Source of the DNA: Morinoia aosen | Lineage: Eukaryota; Arthropoda; Malacostraca; Amphipoda; Talitridae | Assembly: GCA_030386875.1 (NCBI GenBank) | Contig: CM059560.1 | Location: forward strand, 30,374,183 to 30,438,182 | Direction of reading: 5' to 3' | Length of the DNA: 64,000 nt | In this document: positions 28,201 through 37,200 of the stretch, piece after piece | How the letters are laid out: every line of letters begins with the position of its first letter | Position numbering within the stretch: position 1 is the first letter of the stretch | Made by a program: the position numbers and the translations under genes | The notes under the pieces: model-generated | The model's input: only the letters and a program-made list of their open reading frames with translations | What the model was told of the DNA's origin: nothing | The model's database searches: none

Positions 28201-31200
28201 GCTATACTCAACTCTGACCATTGTATTAGACTTAAGAAACATTCTACCTCTGTATCTCCTGTGGTAAATAAATTGTTTAAATTGTTTAAATTGTTTAAAT
28301 TGTGAGTACATTATGACAACACTATTTTATGTATTTAGCTTTTTGTATTATTCCAGCTATGTTGAAAATGTTACGGCTAGCATTGTACAACAATCCTTCT
28401 CATGTCTTTGACTCCAGAGAACTCTTTTGTGCCAGTATTGTTGGCGTATGTAGAAAATATTGAAAAATTTTTGTTATTGTGAATATTTAATTCTCCCCGA
28501 GCTCATCATTTGGCATTCTAGTTGATACGTTAAAATGAAAACTTGTCCCAAGTTCCGAATGTCGTCCTCATAGTCATAGTCTTAGACGCAAAATAAATAA
28601 AATCTGCCCAGTTTAATTTTAACATTAATCCCTCATGCTCGTATCACTAGTTTCAATGTTCGTATGCTCATATTTCAATATAAGTGCGCACTAATGATAG
28701 GGTTTTTTAACGATGCGCTTGCATTATGTTTTCTTAATTACTTGTATGTATATGCACCAAAATCAAAAACACATAGAAGGGAACGTATTTTTTGTGTTTT
28801 TCTCTCAATCATTTTTGTTTCGACATGTGACATGGGTATTACGATACCCATGTGTAAGTAACAACTAGGGATTAATGTTAAGATATTTTAAAAGCTAATG
28901 TTGTAAATGCTAATGTTCATGTTTAAACTTCATTGGAAATGAACGGTTTTCCTTTTATTTCTTAGTGCCTACAATATCGTCTAGTAGGACTTACATCTAA
29001 GATGTTTTCAACTATATTGTTTTCTTTTCCTTTAGCTCATGCTTGATTTTATGATACAGTAATGCAGGAAAACTGAGAGTTGCAGTACCTGCAATTATTT
29101 TCGTGTCAACTATTCTAGCTTCACGTACTTTAAATTCCTATACTGTGCAAAAGTATGTATGTCTCAAAGTAATGCCTCTTGAATGCGCCGACGAACTTTT
29201 CATGGTTTCTTTTCACGTATCGAGAGCCTTTTTACTAACATACCTCTACATGGAAATATTGAAATTAGCCTGGGATATTTATTTATTAGCGCTGATTCCG
29301 TCGTTGGCGTAACCAAATAAATCATTGTTCAGAACCCTACTCCTACTGTCCGTTCTAAATTCTTTTTTTATGTTTGACAATCAATATTATCAGCAAATTG
29401 ATGGACTAGGAATTGGGACTTACTTTCGAAATATTTTTATGTGCTTCCATGAACAACGGTGGTTAGTCTTGTCCCGTAGATTTTAAACCCGTTTTACTAA
29501 CGCTGTTTTGATACTTTTTTGTTATTCAGGAGTAGCGCACATTACATTTTATTTCTGAAATATTTGAATTTACAACACCCCTAAAATTAAGTTTTCTGTG
29601 GAGATTGAAAAGGACGATTGTCTTCCATTTTTAGATGCAAATATCGCGCGTGAAGATGGTAGGTCTCCCAGCTCTGTTTTCGGTGTGCAAGAATTTACCA
29701 GTATAGGAATTAGTTTTTTCAGCTATTGTACGTCCAGTTAGATGATTTTAGAGTAATATCCTCTACATTTTAGAATCGTTGTAAATTTTAAAAGATAAAC
29801 CTGTTTTAAATGACATGCAATCAACAAGTCCCGAATGTCGTCCTCATAGACTTAGACGCAAAATAAATAAAATCTGCCCAGTTTAATTTTAACATCAATC
29901 CCTAATGCTCGTATCACTAGTTTTTATGTTCTTTGCAACTTGTGTAATATTAATACTGAACTTTTTTCTATTAGTTTGTATTTTTCTAATATTTTTTTTT
30001 TCTTATTTTTTGCTTTTCAACTCGTAGGATTGAAATTTTTGATTTACATCTCACATCTGACTAGTTTTCTTTTCTTTTTTCAGAGTTGAGCAATGACACA
30101 GGAGGTCGAATCGTTCAAAAAATATATTTTGACCCATCTGACTTCTTCAATCAGAGAATGATTTCAATAAATACGTCTTTCTTTGCACTTTCATTTTTGA
30201 AGTTATAGTTCATAAAGTTTTTCGAATTTTGCGTTTTGCATGGCGGATTAGCGGCTTCTATGGGCCACTTAATAAATCTTGAACAATTGACTTGTGAATA
30301 GTTATGGCCAAAATTTCCACGAAAATTGTGACCTATTCATCGTATTTCGTTTGAAGATAGACCGGGAGAATTTTTTTTTTCGTGCCTTGCTAAAATGTAA
30401 CAGAAGTCTTTCTTTCGCTAAGAAAATGTTACGCCTATTTTTCACGCTGGAATGTAGTTCTCAAATTTTACGATAAATTAAATTTTATTTTGACCTGAAG
30501 CTATTGTCGCCTCAGGTCAAAAACCATCAACTCGGCAATCGACCTCGCTGCCTCATCTGTCATTCCCCACACGCGTAGCAGCACGGAGACGTGGGAGTTC
30601 TTCATGGTGGGTCTTCACGAATTGTAATTGTTAACTTCCCCCCTTTAGAAGGATACAGCTAGTGCATCCTAGCAATTAGCGCTCACAGGAAGAAAGATAC
30701 GAGTTCCTGAACTGAAGATTAGGTAGGTCTCCCTTTTCTTGAAATAAAGTTTTTTTTCGTTGTGGACCATCTTTTTCCGCCACTCTGATGAAATTAAATA
30801 ACTGTAAACCTAATCTACCGTTTTTAAAACATGGGGATATCAACTTGAGAATTTCTGTCGCTGATGTCAAACTTCTTCCATTTGGGATTGGCTTTTTCGA
30901 CCGAACAGCTGGTGTTTTTTTAAGAATTAGGATTTATGTTTGATTTTACTGACTGCTTTTCAATGAAAAGAAAGCTGATTTGAAAACAGCAAATTCAAAA
31001 ACGAACGTTTTTGTTCCCACTTGCTTTTGCTTCTGTCCAGCTCCATGGATATCGGCGAAATTGTTTTTAAAAACGCATGCTGCTTACATTTTATTTTTAA
31101 TATGTTTACTTAAATCTGCACAATGTTTTAATATTCAGTGAGCCTTGGTTCCACTTCATCAGACTAGAATATAAACAAACTTCGTTTCCCGACAGCAACA

Positions 31201-34200
31201 AAACCAAGCTCCGCTCAGCCTGATTAAAGAAAAGCTACAGCCGGTTGAGGGAGCAGCAAACCTGAATGCCGGGTTCTTCGATAAGGTCTCGGATGGATTG
31301 TTTGCTTTCGTTGGTGAGTGAATGAAATTGGCTCTTTCAGATGAAATTTAAACGTGAAGTTTCCTCCCTGATGAGGATGATAATAATGCTGTAAAAGGGA
31401 TTGTCTTACGTGTATCTTGAGAACCTGGCTCCCTGGGGCGGATATACCAGCATACTGAGTGCAGAATTTTTTTAACCTCACTCTGGGGTGATGTATCCAG
31501 CCCTCGTCAGTACTCCTTGTGAAATTATTGCAGCTCGGTTCTTCGAGCGTAATTCTGGGCTATTCGCAACAGAATCAGCAGCACTCGTTACTGGTAGCTG
31601 GTTTGGGCTTGGTAGCTGCCCCCTATCTTCTTTTTATACTCTATACTTTTTCGTGTTTTTCTTTGACTTGCATTTTAAACGCATCTCCGTTATTTCACAA
31701 ATTTACTTATTTTATAACTATAAATATTTTCAACTAATATTTTATAACTAATTTTTGTAAATTTACTTTATTTCACAACTATACGAAAAAGTTTGAACTA
31801 AATTGGAAAAATTTCGCGTAAAGTAACAGAATTAATTGCAGAATTTGTAACCTCAGCCAGGAACGGAGTCCTCTTTTGCATGAATTCATTTCCCTTGAAC
31901 AAAGATGACTGCGAGGGCAACTGATCGACGATACTTACGTCTGTGGCTTCCGCTATGTAATAACCGTACCAAAAAAGACGGAAAATAAATAACTGAAGTA
32001 ATTTTTGACCCTTTGGTTCTAAATTTATTCCACTTAAAAATAGCAGAGGCTGGATCCAGTTCCAAGATAATATCATGCTACAGCACAGTGAGCACATTTA
32101 ATAATTGTCTTAGACATAAATTTGTACGAAACCCATCTCTATTTTAAATTTTTAAATCGATGTCAAACCGGACTCGAGATGTTATGAGAAAAATAGAAAT
32201 AAGTCATTAACTCAGCATTGTCAGAACACGTCATTGTTCCTATTTAAACGAGAAATTTCAGTCTTAGCTTAACTTTTAGTAGGATTCCATCCCAATTCTG
32301 TTATAGGTTGTCTGAAAATTGTTTTTCTTTTTTTCAAAATAAAACTCCTGTGCCTACACGAGAAAAAATGGTTGTCAAATGAGTGTGGCTGATTATTCCT
32401 AACTACGCAGTTTCTTTTTTTTCCCAGCAGAAGTCCCTGGGGTAGTAGTGTTGGAGCTTATAGGTCACTGTTGGTTGGCTGTTGCCATCGTCCACTTACT
32501 CTATCTACTTTATTCCTACTCTCGTGCCAGTTTTTCGTAGATGTCTGACAGTATGGGATAGTAACAGTGAGAAAAAGCCTTTGGAGTCGTTTATGTAGCC
32601 ATACTATACACTGTTTAATACTATTTCCTTCTTTATTTAACTGCATGTAGACTTTTCGTGGAGAAAGGGGCAAGAACAATATTTTTTCATCTCGTATGCT
32701 AATCTGACATTTTTTTCCCCATCAAACATGGATTGCGTTCTCTCTCTCGCAGTTGATAAACCTTTAGAACTCGCAATAACGCAAATGCTATTTGCATATA
32801 ACCAATACCTCTACTGCTTCCGTTTTTATAGAAACTTCATCTGTATCCAGTGCAAAAAAGCTGAAAAATGAATTTTATTGTAAGAATTTATCAGGCTATT
32901 GTCAAAAATGCCGACTTGTGCCTATATAATTTAACCGGAGGGAAAATAATTCTCCGACGGCACTAAGCTCTCGTATCACAGATACTTGAGTAACCTACTT
33001 CCATCTCGAATTTCAAAATTTCACAGCTTGAATTTCATTTCGGATCTAAACTTTTGAAGCCTCGCTTACGGCTCAAAAATTCGACGCTTGAAAAACGGCT
33101 CGACCTCTTCAAAACTGTATCAGAAAAATAAACTACGAGAATTACCAAAAATCTTTCACATCTTGAAAAACCTGTGGGCAATCCCCAACTAAATAAATTA
33201 GGTGAGCAAAACCTGACTTTCTATTATCCCTGAAGACATCAGGAAGATCCCTGCGGGATAAGAAGGACCAATCTAATTCTCAATCGGGCAGAAATAGGAA
33301 TCGCCCACCTAAATTATCATCGTTGGCTCCAAAGAAGGACCATAAATGATCTATACCTGGCACCCAACGTGGATCTGCCTAAACAACTATCAAACTTTTG
33401 GCGCCCAAGAGGATACAGCCAAACCAAATATCCAACACATTACATCCTATTAGAGGGATACAACTATATTATCTATAAGAATTAATACTCCTGAGGGGAA
33501 GGCGTGAGGTCCCAAGTTGAAAGCATAGTAGGCTTGTCTTCATTCCATATAGAACATGCTTTTTTAACTCTTTTACGAGCTATTCAAAGAAAGATGGTCC
33601 GCAAAGAAATGAAAACCTGTTTTTCGGTTCTTTGTTCGGTTTCAATACCAATTACTTTTTTCTTCCCCCTTGGGGAGATACAATTATTGTGTCTATGGGA
33701 ATTAGCGCTCCCAGGGAACATGTGAAGTCCTAAGCTAAGGGTTAGGTGGGCTTTCTTTTTGTTGGACTAAAATTTTTATTTTATTTTGTTACGACCGTCT
33801 TTTTTTGGTTCGCTGCTGTCCTGTTTTACAGCAACTATAACTTTCTCTATTTTCATCTTGTTTCATGAACTTATTTCTCAACTTGCTGTTTCTATGTACC
33901 TTGTGCGTTGATTGCGCGTTCCTCCCAAGTCCATACTAAATCGTGCCTTCCTCTTTCCTCTTTGGAACGCCTTTGTTGTGGTTAGGGAGGCTTAAACTAC
34001 AGTATCTAATCTAATATACGCTTTTCCTCAACTTTCACCTTGTTTCATTAGGTTCTTTCATTTTTCTGTTTCTATGCACAGTGTGGGGCACACCTGATGC
34101 ATAGATTCTCCGTTTTCTTAATTGCTAAATGGTGCCTCTTTCCTTCCTCTTTTGGGAAAACCTTTGTTGTGGCTAGGGAGGCGAAAACTAAGTTATAATC

Positions 34201-37200
34201 AATAATCAACCTGATTCCTTTCTACACTTCTCTGATCTCTCTAATGTTGCGCTCGATACAAGTTTGCATAACGTGGTGAATAATTACTCCAGTGCACGTA
34301 ACCGAGTTGCGACGATAATTGGTAGAACAGAACAATTCTTGCTTTGGTTCTATTGCTACTTACCTAATTGATTTTATTGGTAAAAAAATAATAATTTCAA
34401 TTACAAGCGCAAATATTGCAGTCCGTACTTAGTTTTTGACCGTGGAGGAAAACAAATCGAATCTAGATTGTATACAGAAATTTATGCGGAATTTGAAGTC
34501 AATAACATCGCAATTATATTCTTGATTATCCTTTCAACACGTACAAAACATTGGTGTAATTTCTCAGACACTTACTCGTCAGCGGTGGGCCCTTTAAATG
34601 AGTACGAACATCGGAATCAGCAATGCCGCTTCTACATCGGCCGGGAAGGCTACATGACTGTGCTCGACGTCTTCGCGTACTCCCGCAACAGCAAGATCTC
34701 GGTGCACTTCGACAGAGTGTAAGAACATCATTGCAGTTCAATGGTCGTTTCAATATTTTTTAGCATGTAATTAGGAATCTCTTCTAAAATGAATATCATA
34801 TCTCAACAGCATACGTTTGCAAATTAGTATATTTAGTAAAAGTGATTTTAAATCTCTTCGCTTTCCCTGCATGTAATATACGGAAACTAATGGGAAACAG
34901 AATTCTCTAAAGAAGAATGTCACCGATATTTTATATTGCCATCAAGCCTGGTACATGTATTGTACACTGTTATATGCCTCAGAACTAACAGACACTATGA
35001 TGGTTACCCTCGGTGGAACCGGTGCCCGTTTTCGAATGCTCGGTAAAGTGAGGAATTATGCACAAGTTCACCCTTTCCGCAAAGGGAAGATTCACTGTGC
35101 TGGTAATGCCAAAAATTAAAACCGAGAAAACAAAGTTTCAACACCCAGTCATAGTTAGTGCTGTAGCATATCGTAGAAGAATGCGTGTGACTCCCTATAT
35201 TTCGTGAGAACATATTTTTTTACTCATGGATAATGACGACAGCTGTTTAAGAGCCACTTCTGACCTGACGGTACTGGCAACTTCTGACCTGACGGCACTG
35301 GCAACTTCTGACCCGACGGCACTGGCAACTTCTGACCCGACGGCACTGGCAACTTCTGACCCGACGGCGCTGGCAACTTCTGACCCGACGGCGCTGGCAA
35401 CTTCTGACCCGACGGCGCTGGCAACTTCTGACCCGACGGCACTGGCAACTTCTGACCCGACGGCGCTGGCAACTTCTGACCCGACGGCGCTGGCAACTTC
35501 TGACCCGACGGCGCTGGCAACTTCTGACCCGACGGCGCTGGCAACTTCTGACCCGACGGCGCTGGCAACTTCTGGCCCGACGGCGCTGGCAACTTCTGGC
35601 CCGACGGCGCTGGCAACTTCTGGCCCGACGGCGCTGGCAACTTCTGGCCCGACGGCGCTGGCAACTTCTGGCCCGACGGCGCTGGCAACTTCTGGCCCGA
35701 CGGCGCTGGCAACTTCTGGCCCGACGGCGCTGGCAACTTCTGGCCCGACGGCGCTGGCAACTTCTGGCCCGACGGCGCTGGCAACTTCTGACCCGACGGC
35801 ACTGGCAACAGACAGTAGAAGTAAAATGGATTGAAGAGAATGAAAAGAGTTCGAATAGCATACAGCAGCGCAAATGCAATGTGGGGAAAATTGGAGATGA
35901 AAACCTAATGGTAGGAAGAATTCCCTGTCTGATTTTTTGATGGATGAGCTTCACAGAAGGGGTTCGAGACAGCAATTAATTTTGGTGGAAGACTAAATAT
36001 AATCAATTATGAACCCAAGGGATTGCAGTAAATGAATGTCATTTAATGGGTCAACATGTGACAGTAAGATGAATTTGTACTTTCAGCAAGGTAAATATCG
36101 GTGGTTCCATTTTAAAAACGAATCTGCTACTTCTCCGACGCAGTAGATCTACATTCTCGTGGGTCCTACATTTAATAGAAAAAAAGTTAGAGCAAGTGTG
36201 TATGTTTGTGTACGCTTGTGTTTTCAAATTGCTTCAAAACTAGACGACAACGAAACAATGTTCTGTCTTTAATAAATAGGCGACCCACACATTTTGGGTG
36301 CGCTGATAAATATTTCAAACACTTGCATGTATTATATTACCTGTTCTGGTCAGTATCCGGCGCCTGCGCAGTTTCGGCATCATTAGCTACTTGCGCCGAG
36401 AAGCGTACGAAGTTCCTTGCTTTCCCAAGAATGAAATCATGGGACGTAGCCCACTGTCAATGGGGCAGGTAAGTATTCAAAATAGGTATGAAGAATAGTG
36501 GCAATAATTATTATTTACGTTACATGACGTTTTGATTACCCGGAACGATGTCTCTTTGACTTAACCACATGTTCTATTTTTCTTTTGTTAAACGCTGTCT
36601 TTCCCTTTTTAGCCGCACTTTCCAGAGCAAAGAGGGAAGATAGCAGTGTTTAGTTTGAAAGTGTTTTCACGTTGTACCATTTGAGATGAATGAAACCAAC
36701 ACTTGTGTCTATCGCATAGAAAAATTTGTGCGACAATATGATAGTGTCTTGATTTAAGGGGGGTCAACCTAAAGATTTTCAAAATATTATCAGTTTCGTT
36801 TTAAAATTTTGAATGCTGTTTTCATGTTTTTTTTTATAATCTCTATGCATAATTTCATATTTACACTGTGAATTGTAAATTACAAGTAAAAAATAAAATG
36901 AATAAATTATTCATTTCTTGAAGAATGGTGAATTTGTTATATGTTGTCCGATTCTTCTGAAATTCGACCACTGTATGTAATTTTAGAAAAGAATCACATA
37001 TTCATCTTTTCATTTTTTCGATTTAGGCCTTCGTTAAAAAAAAAATATATTCGTTATTTAGTTCATTTTTATGAATACTTCAAAAGAAGGGACTATGTGA
37101 GGGCCTGAGCTAAAAGTTAGGTAGTCTTCTTTTTTGTTGTAATAAAATAGGTTTTTGTTTTGTTACGGACCATCTTTTTTCGGTTCACTGCTGTCCTGTT

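Larger units (their letters stand above)
23170..28303 (+). mobile_element. CR1/L2-group LINE, nearly full length, in IR intron
   Basis: Contains ORF1 (23411-24248, one frame break), an inter-ORF spacer of about 650 bp, an intact ORF2 (24898-27900), a 3' UTR and a terminal tandem (ATTGTTTAA)n tail at 28264-28303 instead of poly-A. The 5' edge is a guess based on the GC-rich 'gctcgctccgctcgctccg' leader. It has the same orientation as the IR gene. No target duplication was confirmed. Confidence 0.85.

Noticed and set aside
31488..31751. Overlapping + frames of 72-87 residues
   Set aside because: No recognisable motif. They lie in an IR intron between two in-phase exons, with no usable splice signals.
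35253..35804. Resemblance to a CRISPR array
   Set aside because: Units are contiguous 24-mers without unique spacers, in a eukaryotic intron.
35226..35834. Long + and - reading frames (about 200-240 residues) over the 24-bp array
   Set aside because: They result from a stop-free tandem repeat with a period divisible by three, inside an IR intron. Three different frames are equally open.
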